64,000 nucleotides of DNA from Angiostrongylus vasorum (GCA_018806985.1 JADANN010000245.1:62001-126000), one strand, 5' to 3'. Positions 31,719 through 42,104 are shown, counted from the stretch's first letter. Translations and numbers: made by a program. The notes: generated by a model not told the origin, from the sequence alone.

Positions 31719-31942
31719 GGGCTAAGGTAACCAAGTAGTGTTACAAGATCACCAGGAATGGCTTAGCATCACGGAAAGCTCCCTATCTTTGGACCTACAC
31801 GTGCAACAAAAACCACCAACATTCGTCTGAGGCAGTGTGACCCCGTGGAAAAGTGATGAAAAACATTTTTAAAGAAGGGAGGGAATAATAAATGAGAGAG
31901 CATCGGCAACACCGCTGCTACTTCGCCAATTACATGACCTAG

Positions 31943-32149
31943 ATGACCGCTCTCTCACAACTTGGTCAAATATCTAAAGAGAGCAAAGTGATTCGACTAT
32001 GTTTCTATGCCAATCGTTTTAACAACCACTTTCAACTGCATTTATACCTTGGAAAATGCGAATATGTAGCGCCTGTTAGCGGTTTTTCTTCAGCAGAATG
32101 TAGCACCTTATCTATGTCGAATCGTAAACCGTCGCACCGAAAAGAATAA
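31943..32149 (+). CDS. Open frame of 68 codons, possible exon
   Basis: It follows ACATGACCTAG and reads MTALSQLGQISKESKVIRLC to SMSNRKPSHRKE and TAA. The composition is protein-like. It may be upstream coding for the gene at 32.4-33.0 kb, but the phase is untested. Confidence 0.3.
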   Translation: MTALSQLGQISKESKVIRLCFYANRFNNHFQLHLYLGKCEYVAPVSGFSSAECSTLSMSNRKPSHRKE

Positions 32150-32373
32150 ATCTCTAGAGCTTGAAGAACGTTTCGTGATAATCAACAAACCATTTTACAC
32201 AGTGGTTGAACTCTTCATGCTCCACATTTCTAAAAGCAACCTGCTAAGCTAAACAGCCAAGAAAAGTTTGTTGAAGTACAAGAAGAATAGAGAGCTGTGT
32301 GGTATCGGAAAATATCTTCAGTTCTGCGCACTTTTTTGTTGTTTATCTGTTTTATTTTAGTTATTCTCTTCAG

Positions 32374-32400
32374 TAATTCGAGCAAAGATTGTTCCAAAAA
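32374..32400 (+). CDS. 27-bp internal exon
   Basis: Between TTATTCTCTTCAG and a perfect GTGAGT donor: two bases, IRAKIVPK, one base. It joins in phase to 32520, where A/TT gives Ile. Confidence 0.4.
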
Positions 32401-32519
32401 GTGAGTGCCTAACAACATGAATATTGACACAATTACGGAATCCAATGATGGGCTTTCACAAGCGCAAAAAATTCCGTTGCGTCGCGTTCTCATTGATTGA
32501 GGTGAAGGGTTCGATTCAG

Positions 32520-32547
32520 TTATAACGGTAGATATCTTGGAAGCAAT
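32520..32547 (+). CDS. Small internal exon
   Basis: It follows GGGTTCGATTCAG and reads ITVDILEAI to a GTGAAC donor (phase 0, fits the next exon) or to GTAAGG at 32556. The unspliced frame upstream (32419-32519) is also protein-like except for one TGA at 32497-32499, so intron retention or a pseudogene is possible. Confidence 0.35.
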
Positions 32548-32658
32548 CGTGAACGGTAAGGACTTCTATCTAAAAACTTGGCCGTTAGAATTCCGCTACG
32601 CTATTTCAATACAATTAACGAAATGATATGAAAAGGATTGTTCAACAACGTTGCACAG

Positions 32659-32766
32659 TATTACAAAAAAATATTTACAAGCACTCTGCAAAAAACTAAA
32701 GACATGAGCGGAATAACACGAAAGTGGAAGACAATAGCTCGTGACTACATGCTCTTCACTATTTTA
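32659..32766 (+). CDS. Internal exon, 36 codons
   Basis: It follows AACGTTGCACAG and reads YYKKIFTSTLQKTKDMSGIT, then RKWKTIARDYMLFTIL, to GTAAAT. Phase 0 at both ends and joins exactly to the terminal exon. Confidence 0.5.
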
Positions 32767-32830
32767 GTAAATTCTTTTTTATTGCAAAGTGCATTATTAC
32801 TGCCAAACAAAAAGCTTCCCTATTCTTGAG

Positions 32831-32983
32831 AAGCACGCAAAAAAGAAATGTTTATTCTCTTATCTGGAGAACTTGTTGTTCACGAAGAACAAGTTTGTTC
32901 TGTGCTCGCCAAATTTTCAATTCCACCCATCTTCTTGGATTGTTGTTCGTATAAGAAACCTGGACAAGATAAAAGAAGAGTGA
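32831..32983 (+). CDS. Terminal exon of the 32.4-33.0 kb gene
   Basis: It follows CCCTATTCTTGAG after a 64-bp intron. It reads KHAKKKCLFSYLENLLFTKN, then KFVLCSPNFQFHPSSWIVVR and ends NLDKIKEE with TGA. An opposite-strand frame exists but lacks splice support. The family is not recognised. Confidence 0.5.
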   Translation, partial: KHAKKKCLFSYLENLLFTKNKFVLCSPNFQFHPSSWIVVRIRNLDKIKEE

Positions 32984-33124
32984 AGGCATGATCAGAGTAG
33001 GAGAATAAGCAATCTAAACGATGATGTAAGGAGTATCCACTATGGAGCAATCGAGAGAAAAAAAAACAAATCTGGAGTTTCAATCTGATATATAAGGAAC
33101 ACTGTTCAACATATCAGGATGTGC

Positions 33125-34430
33125 ATTTGTAACAATCACCTATATCACCTGTAGACTCGTTGATCGTCGAATGACTCGAGCGGGCGCCAGCAAATCTTCC
33201 ATTTTTTCCCCTGTCGCGTGCAAGAGTAGCCCAGTGAGTTCTGCTCCCTCTAGTGACTCGATGAGCATCATGTCTTTCTTCTAGGCTTTTCGTGAAGAAC
33301 TCTGACCATCGGGTCGGTGGTCTTCCCTACAGTGCGTATAAAATCCCGAAGTATCCAGTCACTATCGGCTCATGTCCATCGGTTGTCATTCGTGCGCACT
33401 ACGTGTCTGGCCCACCTTATCTTGGATTGTTTGGCTTACAGAACAGCATCTTTGATTTTTGATCGTTGACGCAGGTCGGATCTTCAGATCCCATCCGTTA
33501 CTTGTGCTAAACGGGATACTCCTAGCATCGCCCATTCGAATGCGCGTTCGATAACGCTGAGTGATCTTCCATCCTGCTTACGCAGTGGTTGGGTTTCTGA
33601 CCCATGCATTAGGGGCAGGAAGTACCGTTGAGTCGAAAAGGTGTGCACGGATTCACGTGTCCTTTATTCTCTTTACTACATCCTCGATGCTCTTGAAAAA
33701 CTCCCCAAGCCGCTCGTTTGCTTCTGCTCAACTCTGGAGCTAAGTCGTTCATCATATTCATTTCCCGACTTAGACATAACTGGAGCATTCGGAGATATTC
33801 GTTCCGTTGAGCGTGAATGGGGGCATATGAAACCAATCCGTTCTTCATGAACATCGTTTTTGTGAGGTTTAGTTGAAGACCAATTTTTCCACAGGCTCGA
33901 TCAAAGTCGGCAAGCATGCGTTCCACTTGGCCAATGTTTGGTGTTATAAGGACGATGTCATCAGCAAAGCCAAGATGGTATAATTGCCTGCCATCGATTT
34001 TCACTCCCATTCCAATGTTCGCATGGAGGGTGGCTGTAAATAATTTTGGCCAGATGGTATCGCTTTGCCTATACCTTCTTTTGACGTCAATGATAACATC
34101 GTTGTAGAATGGTGACATCTTGGTTGTGAAATTTTTATACAACTCACGAACAATCTTTATGTACTGAGTAGGGACTCCTTGATTATCAAGGGCTTCCATG
34201 ACTGCTTCTATCTCAATTGAGTCAAAGGCCTTCTTTAAATCGATGAAAATGAGACAGAGCGGTCTTTTTTTGCTCGCGATACTTCGATGACTCTTGTTAT
34301 CCTGTAGATGTGGTCCATCTTACTAAATCCTTTTCGTAACATTGTAATAATAAGCGCTGGAAAACAGCCGTTATAAAGAGAGTACACAGCAGGAAGCACC
34401 ATTGATCCAAGGCTCAGCACACACAGAACA
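33125..34430 (-). mobile_element. RTE-A LINE, 5'-truncated RT half
   Basis: The minus strand encodes reverse transcriptase from LRKGFSKMDHIYRITRVIEV through MEALDNQGVPTQYIKIVREL to the catalytic LGFADDIVLI (about 33950), then NLTKTMFMKNGLV and later C-terminal fragments. A frameshift separates the first and second parts. It ends near 33131 in the same 3' tail (CACCTGTAGACTCGTTGATC versus CACCTGTAGTCCCGTTGATC) as the copy at 27.5 kb. Confidence 0.9.
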
Positions 34431-34516
34431 ATGAAAAGGGGCTAATGTACATGTGTAAATACTGGCACTCTGAATAACATTACGATTTTCACCATATTCT
34501 GTCACCATGGGAGCAG

Positions 34517-34726
34517 TTTAAAGTCTTAAGCAAGAGATGCATCTATTTAATTGCTGAAATCTTGTTTTTCCTTCACCCAATACGACCAACGAGCAAAACA
34601 CCGCGTCCTTTGAATTCGTACCAAATAGACAGGAAATATGACGAATTATGGTCAGCACTAAACACCGAGATGAAGAGATCCAGACTCATGCGACCCTATC
34701 ATGTTCAGACAATCTCGAAAAAAATT
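34517..34726 (+). CDS. Candidate exon, 70 codons
   Basis: It is entered after CATGGGAGCAG. It is open and protein-like: FKVLSKRCIYLIAEILFFLH, RPLNSYQIDRKYDELWSALN, TEMKRSRLMRPYHVQTISKK. It ends at GTGTAT in phase 0, matching the exon at 35186. The acceptor lacks a pyrimidine tract, and the same frame stays open upstream to 34472, so the 5' limit may be wrong. Confidence 0.45.
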
Positions 34727-34752
34727 GTGTATACCGTCGATTGAAAGAGAAT

Positions 34753-34986
34753 CTAAGATTGGCAACATGTTACAAGTTTTCTTACAACACCGAATAAATT
34801 GCTGGTTTTTTTGGAGCTCTGAAATTCTTTGCTATTCTTCCACTGGCATTGTTTATCGAGTAGGGAACAAATCAAACAAATAGGGTTAGAACAACATGAT
34901 GATACACTGTTGTTGCTTGTAACAGCCATGGTTGCGCTGGAGGCTAATTGTATGTAAAGCAAAATGGAAAATAGCCTAAATAGCAT
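34753..34986 (-). CDS. Small secreted cysteine-rich peptide candidate
   Basis: ATG to TAG, 77 codons. The N-terminus MLFRLFSILLYIQLASSA is a convincing signal peptide. The remainder has seven cysteines (SSCCSNPICLICSLLDKQC, KLVTCCQS). A GTAAGA within the frame (about 34785) might be a donor, giving a longer spliced product without the last Cys pair. It lies antisense in the presumed intron between 34726 and 35186. Hookworms secrete many small Cys-rich proteins, but I cannot name a family. Confidence 0.45.
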   Translation of the reverse strand: MLFRLFSILLYIQLASSATMAVTSNNSVSSCCSNPICLICSLLDKQCQWKNSKEFQSSKKTSNLFGVVRKLVTCCQS

Positions 34987-35185
34987 TCAAGGTCTTTGGT
35001 GCTCAAATACTGCAGTTATCGAAGGCTTGTCGCGAGTTGTTAAAAATCAGCACTGGTCGTTATGTGTTGAAGTACTAAATGTCCTCTAGTGCAGAATAAT
35101 TCTTCTTCATCACCATGAATTTACAAATTCCTTCTACTGGAAATTTACCTATGTGCAAAAAAAAATTTCAATTTCTTTACTTCAG

Positions 35186-35263
35186 TTAGAGGAAGCTTTT
35201 ATTGACGTGGTTTGTCGAAGGTTGCACAGGAGTTCAACTTCAACCACTGATCCGCAAATTTAG
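35186..35263 (+). CDS. Terminal exon
   Basis: It follows TTTCTTTACTTCAG, a strong acceptor. It reads LEEAFIDVVCRRLHRSSTST, then TDPQI and TAG. Phase 0 agrees with the exon ending at 34726. Confidence 0.55.
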   Translation, partial: LEEAFIDVVCRRLHRSSTSTTDPQI

Positions 35264-35815
35264 TGAGACAGGGTTCTATTTTTTAAAACTTTCGTCCTTC
35301 TACTTTGGTCACTTACGATGCTCAGTTTTGCGGGAAGCAAAGCAGTATGACAAGATAGATAGTAACCGGCAGCTTTATGAAACATGTAACCGTCTTTAAT
35401 CTAAAAATAATAGTAGAATCGATTTAATCCTAGCTCCTTAATACGTCAGCTTTTTTTTACGTTGCGTTCCCAAAGAACAGAAACAAAATTTTGATTGGTC
35501 ATGTTTTTTCTTTTCTAAGAAAACAATTAGAACATCTCTGCTCTTCTTCGAAAAGCACTTTTCCCGCTTACACCTATGTTGTGCTAATTTGAAGGAGGGT
35601 GCAGCCAGTGCGGTCGTTGGTCATACCGTTCATGCTGCAGATTTCAAAGCTGCACATTTGATTCACCCCTCATCGCATAAGTCAAGTTCTCATAAGGATT
35701 CAGTTGCATAAATTACTGTATATGGGATATTTTTTCATCACAAGCCTATTCAAATATTCGATTAAGGTAGCATAATATATAGATCAGTGCATATCGTTTA
35801 GTTTAAATCCTTGAT
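35264..35815. other. No clear feature
   Basis: AT-rich. A GCAGCCAGTGCGGTCGTTGG run near 35600 is faintly SINE1-like but too short to call. Confidence 0.35.
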
Positions 35816-36028
35816 TTCATGTTAGAACGACTTAAGGAGAGGGTAAAAGGGAAAACTCAGCTAGTTCTTGCGAACTGCATCAAAAAGGTTTGGAGAAAGG
35901 GAAACTCAATCATTTCTACCGAATTGCTCATATCTTATTTCTTGGAGAAAATTCTTCTTCTTCTGAAAATTAATTCCTTTGGGCGTTTTCACATTATCAT
36001 CGTTCACTCGTCACGCCACTTATACCAG

Positions 36029-36144
36029 AAGTGGGCGGATTCCTTAGGAATTGTGCTGGTAATGAGAACCTTCAGCAATCATGTAGTGAACTATATTGTG
36101 AAATCCATGAAAGTTTCATCGAGGAATTCTCTTGCACTCTCTAG
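36029..36144 (+). CDS. Terminal exon, cysteine-containing
   Basis: It follows CCACTTATACCAG and reads VGGFLRNCAGNENLQQSCSE, then LYCEIHESFIEEFSCTL and TAG, with four cysteines. A competing unspliced 110-codon frame (35819-36151) covers the same bases in another phase (MLERLKERVKGKTQLVLANC...). I prefer the spliced exon for its codon character, but both are possible. Confidence 0.4.
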
Positions 36145-36569
36145 GAAATGATACCTTATGTGTTTATTTGTCTTTTATTTGTCTTTTAATATGCAGAGTT
36201 TTTTTATGGCAAGCTTTGACTTTACGCGGGTTGGCTTATTTTCGGTAGTTAATTGTTTATCATAGGAGGAAAAAAAGGTCTCGAGAAGATGCTAAATTGA
36301 TCGCCTCCAATCACTGAGCTAAGTAGGCAGGAAGATATCGAGTACACTTTTACTTCGACGAAATATTCAATGGTGGAAATTGTTCTGCGTTAAATCACCT
36401 TACGATCGACTTGCTTCCGTTCTTACCGTAATGCCTTCATAACTGTATGTGTAACCACGATATAGTGGGTACCATAGTGGGAATTCTTTATTTATAACAG
36501 TTACCGATTCATATCTACTGATTTCCCATTTTGTTTCTTTTTTCAGCGTGATCCGCCTTGATATATTTT

Positions 36570-36725
36570 GTGCGGACCCCAGTACTTGCATTCGATTCGT
36601 TTCCTAGCATCGATATTCCAAGGTCTTCGGTGTGGATTTGCGCATAGGTTCACTTACCACTTGACGACATCATTATTCCAAGGTCTCCGGTATGGATTTG
36701 ATCATAGTCTTATCTACCGCTTAAG
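36570..36725 (+). repeat. F3 repeat, copy 3, with internal duplication
   Basis: CCCAGTACTTGCATTCGATT and CGTTTCCTAGCATCGATATT match F3. The following segment is duplicated: ATTCCAAGGTCTTCGGTGTG, then about 70 bp later ATTCCAAGGTCTCCGGTATG. Confidence 0.6.
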
Positions 36726-36746
36726 GATATTTGATTTTATTTATGG

Positions 36747-37073
36747 ATGTCGTTGTATGTTAGCCCAGTCGATTCCTCTTTCCCCAAAGGTGGTCTTAGG
36801 ATAACTTTAGAAGACAGTTTATTGTGTCCGTTAACCGATTTCAGCGAGTTCAACGGCATAACTAGCACTGCACAGTCTCTGTCCCATATCTTCGCATGTC
36901 CAGCAAATTTCAACGAATTCAGTGAAAAACTGTTATCAAAGTGGGAAGTTCCGTTTGTTCAATATACTTCACTAATAAAGAAATCGATAACTCATCAAAT
37001 ATTTGAAACGTTTTTTCATTATGCTCAAAAGTTCATACCACTTGTTTGTATTTATAGTTGCAGAATACGTTAA
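36747..37073 (+). CDS. Open frame of 108 codons
   Basis: ATG to TAA with good composition: MSLYVSPVDSSFPKGGLRIT, CPLTDFSEFNGITSTAQSLS, FNEFSEKLLSKWEVPFVQYT. The end is hydrophobic (HYAQKFIPLVCIYSC). A possible donor GTTGCA near 37060 precedes the stop. It starts just after F3 copy 3. There is no recognised domain; it is a candidate exon or single-exon gene. Confidence 0.4.
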   Translation: MSLYVSPVDSSFPKGGLRITLEDSLLCPLTDFSEFNGITSTAQSLSHIFACPANFNEFSEKLLSKWEVPFVQYTSLIKKSITHQIFETFFHYAQKFIPLVCIYSCRIR

Positions 37074-37386
37074 TAAGAATGAATTCCTTCAGCAATATTT
37101 TTTGCAGAGAAGTTGCGGTCTATACAGGAAGAACAGCACCTTAAAATACAAGCGCTCTTGTGACACAAAAACTGGAAATATGTCCCTTCTATTTCGAAAG
37201 TTTCTACTCTGTTTTCCGTTCTTTTTCCTTCTATAAGGTTTTTCTAACCATAATCTTGACCTTGTATCTTGTGTCCTTTGTAATTTGTGTTCCGTATATT
37301 TTGTATCCTGAGATTCACAATATGACTAAAGATTTCTGCACGTGATTCGTTCTAGTCCTCTGGTCAGTCTATTCTTAGTCTATCCA

Positions 37387-37388
<2 letters not shown>

Positions 37389-37456
<68 letters not shown>
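37389..37456. repeat. (AT)n microsatellite
   Basis: Uninterrupted AT dinucleotide run of about 68 bp. Confidence 0.95.
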
Positions 37457-37459
<3 letters not shown>

Positions 37460-37644
37460 ATGTTGTTCAGTTAGACGATCGTCATTCATCATCCCGTACC
37501 AATTTTTTCCGGAAATATAATATTCTTTCTCAAAGTGGCATATTTTCACTACCTCTTAACAAGATATGTTATTTAATCTCTCTCCGAGATGCTTCGGAAG
37601 ATTAAACGACAATTCATCCTTTCTATCAGTAATGTTAAATACTA

Positions 37645-37896
37645 CTAAGAAGGCAATTTCAATAGTGAAATTTCATACTGAAATGGATTTCTCGTTGAAA
37701 TGTCACAGCGATTCAAATCGCTCTCAGTCGTCTTGTATTCAGAATCAAACCCTAATGCATTGGGCTGGATTTGTCTTTCGTTTTCGATATAAAATCCCTC
37801 CGTCATTTGTGGGAAAGACATCTTGACATAGCTCACCCTAAATGCTGAGATCTCATTGCACCGACACACAACACTCACACATCCCTCTTTACACAC
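37645..37896 (-). CDS. Candidate coding exon (strand uncertain)
   Basis: The minus frame is open for 83 codons: CKEGCVSVVCRCNEISAFRV, IENERQIQPNALGFDSEYKT, ESDLNRCDISTRNPFQYEIS. It has an internal GTGAGC that could be a donor. The plus strand is also open (37566-37826). Charged residues favour the minus reading. Confidence 0.35.
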   Translation of the reverse strand: MCKEGCVSVVCRCNEISAFRVSYVKMSFPQMTEGFYIENERQIQPNALGFDSEYKTTESDLNRCDISTRNPFQYEISLLKLPS

Positions 37897-38392
37897 CGGT
37901 TACTAGTGTAACCCAAGGCGTTTTTCTCTTAGTTCTTACTTTTCAAAATTTTACGCATCGATTTAAACACTTTAACGTTATTGTTGTTGTATCACATGTA
38001 CATACTTACTACGAACATCTGCACTTGCTACAGCTATCTAACACTTGTCAACTCATTTTTTGCCAGAACACTCTACTTAACTGAATATACCTAAAGGGCG
38101 AAGGCGATATTTTTGGTTTCAGACTTTGTTGAAGTTGATGCATAATGCATTTTTTAGGAATTGATAAAATTTGTGATCATGATAACCCTCGTATGTGAAG
38201 TTGTTTTTCTCTCAGAATTTCATCTCTTTGATCTTTCATTGGAGGAGTCATTAATTCTAAACGAAGTCCTTTACTAGCGTGCACAACTGAGGCATTTGAG
38301 GAAGCCAACTCCATATCTCATGGTTATCTTGACATTTAAAATATGCTAGTGATTTTTCGTCATTTTCCACTTCAAAAATTAACCCTTTACAG

Positions 38393-38535
38393 AATTCTGT
38401 ATGATTTTCAATAAAGTTGTTGTGAAGACGAATGGAAAAATGCGAAGATGCAAGCAGAAGAACTGGTCGATCATGCTTGTTTCTTTGTGTCCTGAGTTGG
38501 GAACTTCCTTCATTCCCGGATTAAAACAAAGATAA
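38393..38535 (+). CDS. Terminal exon
   Basis: It follows ATTAACCCTTTACAG. It reads FCMIFNKVVVKTNGKMRRCK, then QKNWSIMLVSLCPELGTSFI, ending PGLKQR with TAA. Strong acceptor and protein-like composition. The upstream exon was not identified. A minus frame (38379-38567) is open but weaker. Confidence 0.5.
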
Positions 38536-38619
38536 TCAGATAATTGCGAAAATACGTATCCTACCAACCTTTTTCAATGTTTTAAGATATGTATATACAT
38601 ACATATACATGTATATAAA

Positions 38620-38890
38620 GGTGCATGTAGTGCAGTGCTCAGAACTGTACTACAATACAAACGCATCCTTGCCTCGATTCCGCACCCCACTCTGATAGAT
38701 CCCTCATCTAATTAGAGTCCGAAAATTGGTGTCAGATCTGTCGACGATGAGAATATTGACTCCAGTAAATTGGATCCCCACAACAAGTCATCTTTAGGGC
38801 TAAATATGCATCCAGTCACCTGGCTACGGCCCTTGATACCGTGGATGGAGCATGCCGAGAGGAAAACCAACGCCAACCCCTTTATCCTTT
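38620..38890 (+). repeat. SINE1 (tRNA-like), diverged copy
   Basis: GCATGTAGTGCAGTGCTCAG at the 5' end, AAATATGCATCCAGTCACCT in the body, and AACCCCTTTATCC at the tail. More diverged than most copies. Confidence 0.65.
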
Positions 38891-38924
38891 AATCCTTTAC
38901 CTATTCACATATTCACACGCACTT

Positions 38925-39300
38925 CTATATACATACATATATAAATATATATATATATATATACATGTACAAACAGCGGTTCTGTGTCTTCGACGGTGCA
39001 ACTAAACCCCTAATTTCCCCGGGATCGGGAAATTCTCAAAATTCTAGAGAGAATCTTCTCTCCAGTTTTCAAGAAAATTCGTGAAGAAGACAGATAATCT
39101 TTGAGCAGCAACTAACTGACATTCAGAACCAAATACCATCGTAAAATATGGTCACGAAGAAATGAACTGAATTCAAGAAATATTGTGTGAGCACAGCATG
39201 TGATGCCTTGCCTGTAAATCATAATGTATATCTGTATATTTCTATACATAACGTACACATACACACACACTGTATAATTGTGCACTCATGCACATGACGT
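38925..39300. other. AT/CA-rich low-complexity DNA
   Basis: Short TATA and ACAC runs (38935-38965, 39235-39275). No gene seen. Confidence 0.5.
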
Positions 39301-39413
39301 GTAATTAACTCAATTTTTTTCTTTTTTTGTTGAGCATTGGACTATTCGCTGTACCATGTAGTCTATGTCTGCAGCATTGATTCATTACTTCTACTTTTCT
39401 CCCCAGATTTCAG

Positions 39414-39529
39414 ATTCAGATGTTATAAAGCAGAAAGTGTTCTTGAAGGCGTTAGAAAACTTTGCTAAAAATCGGAGATGCTCGAGGAACCTTGAAAGCC
39501 TAGAGATTAACTTTTCTTTACCGTTATGA
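39414..39529 (+). CDS. Terminal exon
   Basis: It follows TTTTCTCCCCAGATTTCAG, a strong acceptor. It reads SDVIKQKVFLKALENFAKNR, then RCSRNLESLEINFSLPL and TGA. Alternative first bases (after CCCCAG at 39406) are possible. Confidence 0.5.
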
Positions 39530-39752
39530 ACACTTATTATGACAAGTATATTTATAACATAAATAACCAAACGAACTTCGATTTCCCAAAGACTGGTTTT
39601 ATTTCAAACCTACTTAAAATTAAAGCTGAAAGACGCTAATGCAATAAGAGTTTAAGGGAAGACATGGCGACCGTCGATGTCAAGGATACTTTTGGAGAAA
39701 AACTTTCTTCTGGATAAAATGCCACTTTTCCTTTCACCTTTTCACCTTTCAG

Positions 39753-39835
39753 ATCGAAATGCGGTACTCGATGAAAAGAAAAAAGCAAAAGAACACGACT
39801 TGATGGTTAGAAAGAAAGAACAAAATTGTCAATAG
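39753..39835 (+). CDS. Second terminal-type exon
   Basis: It follows CACCTTTTCACCTTTCAG. It reads RNAVLDEKKKAKEHDLMVRK, then KEQNCQ and TAG, strongly charged. It may be an alternative 3' end of the gene ending at 39529, or the end of another gene. A short frame at 39645-39717 (EDMATVDVKDTFGEKLSSG) lies between. Confidence 0.45.
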
Positions 39836-40146
39836 TGCGTAGAGTGTGATATTTTACACGCAAAATAAAAAGCTTTTTACTAGGGGGAAAGTATTTTATA
39901 GTCTCCAAAAGACCATTTCTTCAACACAATGTGGTAGGGAGATTGTAACTCTTCAGCAAGGGCTGCAGGTTCTTGTGGTTTTCATTTCATTTGAAAAATT
40001 TCACTATGGGTCAAGTATTTGACACGCAAAGCTAGTAGTCCAATGTGAAGCTTATGCGAAGATGGCAACGGCTTTCAAATTTAAGCCAATATTCTCCATC
40101 TCGTATTAAACTTTATTAGATTGGATGAAAAGTATTACAATTGCAG

Positions 40147-40384
40147 ATTTTTGCCTAGAAGAAGTCGTGACTTCATTTTTCGAAGACTAAATTCTTGCTT
40201 GCTGAAGCCCAAGACAAAAAAAACTTTCCACTTTTTTCCCGTCAGTGCTCTCATTTCGAATGCGAAATCAACGAACAAAGTGGACTTCGTTCGGCAGGGA
40301 ATGGCGGGTTTTTCCAACAGATCGTTGATGTTTTCGGCTACCGCTCTTGCGTTGGTTATTAGAAAAAATTCAAAGTTCGCTTGA
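40147..40384 (+). CDS. Candidate terminal exon, basic
   Basis: It follows TATTACAATTGCAG. It is open for 78 codons to TGA: FLPRRSRDFIFRRLNSCLLK, SALISNAKSTNKVDFVRQGM, FSATALALVIRKNSKFA. The minus strand is open too (40135-40317). Plus is favoured by the acceptor and by neighbouring plus exons. Confidence 0.4.
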
Positions 40385-40984
40385 TGTTTTCGAATTTCCT
40401 ACTTCTGAACAGACTTGAAATTGAAATAATACCGTATAGGAATAACACTATTAGAGCGACAGGACAAAGCTTCTTCTAGCCTTGTTTACATTTCCCCAAA
40501 TGCCTCGATTTTAGAGGAAACACTGTCAGATATCGGAAAATCGGTAACGGGAGCCATATGTTAAAGATAAAGGGTAAACATTTTGAACAATGCATGAGTT
40601 GAAACCCATGCATTTCGCCGCAAATGTGCTAAGATCAAAGCTGTGCTGTTCTTTAAAAAGTTGAACAATTGTTATAATGTGAAAATTTACTGATTGTATT
40701 AGAAACACATTTCAGCCACTTGGTGGAACCTCATAAGAACCAATCCCCTCCATCCATTATTGCTCGATGGGAAATATCTAAAATGCATATTCGCTGAAGC
40801 AGTCTCTAAGAACTCATGTACGATTCTAACGACTATAACTTTCACATGGAAACATTTCAAGTAGTAAAAAACTTTCGCTTCAATCGAATTTTACTAAGAG
40901 CAATAAGACTCTGCATCTCGGTTTGTACAATTATTTTTGTTCTACCTGTACATCATTGTTGTGTTTTCTAAACTACTCACCATG

Positions 40985-41190
40985 TTTACTACCGTGCGGA
41001 TCGCAGCCAGCACTTCTTGCATTCAATTAGTTTTCAATGGTTCATCATGCGCGATGGTCTGCAACACTTCACATTTTGTTTCGGCTGCTGCTTGAGGATT
41101 TCATCTTCTTTATGAACACCGTAGAATGATGGTTGCCTCCTGATCGACACCATCACTAACCACTTTTCTACCCCATACCTACTCACCATT
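40985..41190 (+). repeat. F3 repeat, copy 4
   Basis: AGCCAGCACTTCTTGCATTC, CATCATGCGCGATGGTCTGC and GGCTGCTGCTTGAGGATTTC match F3 in order. Confidence 0.65.
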
Positions 41191-41329
41191 AGCAATTACT
41201 ATTCGTATCTGCTGTGATCTGTTATTGGAACTCGATCAACACTAGTTTACGTGATTTTGTTCATTTTTTACACTTCATATTCAACTTTTCATTTACTGCC
41301 TATTATTTTCTCATGGCAACGTATTATGT

Positions 41330-41550
41330 AAAACACAATCATTACAGTGTCGAGATATTTGCAAAACTCGGAGCTCCACTTTGGCTTCGAACCCGTGACC
41401 ACACTTTCCGGAGGCTCACGTAACACCACTGCACTACCTAGACCCTTGCTTTGCATTTCACAGCCAGTTTTTTGCGGTGGGTAATACATGAGCCCCTGAA
41501 AGGGTAACCGCTGGTTCGAAGCTGGCCTGGGTCTCCGAATATTTCATATA
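41330..41550. repeat. FB foldback repeat, copy
   Basis: Left arm AGATATTTGCAAAACTCGGA and right arm ending CATATATCTCAGTATCATTG, with internal TGGCTTCGAACCCGTGACCA. That internal run, reversed, is a good tRNA B box (GGTTCGAAGCC), so part of this copy may be tRNA-derived. Confidence 0.6.
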
Positions 41551-41747
41551 TCTCAGTATCATTGTTACATTTTATTCAGTGACTTGTATTAAATGCGGAC
41601 CAGCCTGTCAACGAAGAATAGTGGCACTGCTACCCAACATTGCTATTGATAAGAAGATTTTTCCCTCTTGAAATTTTCCCACTGTCCGACGTCACCTATT
41701 GTGAGAATTCTAGTAAACACTCCATTCGATTTATTTTCTCCCATCCG

Positions 41748-42104
41748 TCATCCATGATGGTCATGGAATTTGTGGATTAGACCGCTGATTAAGAAACTTC
41801 GGTCTTCAGTGAATACCGGTCCAATCGAGCCTCCACATAATCCTATGACAACTGGCTTAGACGTTCCCACATCCCCATCACAGGCAGTTGTCACCGTTTC
41901 TGGATAGGGGTAAGAAGCAGAGTTCATCTCAAACAAGTCTGATACGAGTTCTCCTTCCCAAGAGGGCTGGAAAACTTGGTTCGCGAAGTTCGGGTTCAAT
42001 CTGGAGTTCCAGTTGGATATTTTTTGACTATCTCTCTCCCACAGAGCTACCCGCATTTTGAGAAGCTTTAACCAAATTTGAAAAAGACCCCAAAATCGTT
42101 GCAT
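41748..42104 (-). CDS. Minus-strand open frame, 118 codons
   Basis: ATG to TGA with strong codon character and higher GC than the flanks. It starts MQRFWGLFQIWLKLLKMRVA (hydrophobic), then NWNSRLNPNFANQVFQPSWE, EMNSASYPYPETVTTACDGD, and PVVIGLCGGSIGP. It looks like genuine coding sequence. It could be a complete small protein or the last exon of a larger gene; a fragment of an unrecognised transposon cannot be excluded. Confidence 0.45.
   Translation of the reverse strand: MQRFWGLFQIWLKLLKMRVALWERDSQKISNWNSRLNPNFANQVFQPSWEGELVSDLFEMNSASYPYPETVTTACDGDVGTSKPVVIGLCGGSIGPVFTEDRSFLISGLIHKFHDHHG

Noticed and set aside
32419..32600. Metallo-beta-lactamase-type motif (RVLID...GEG)
   Set aside because: The motif is short, contains a TGA at the key position, and no His-rich motif follows in any frame.
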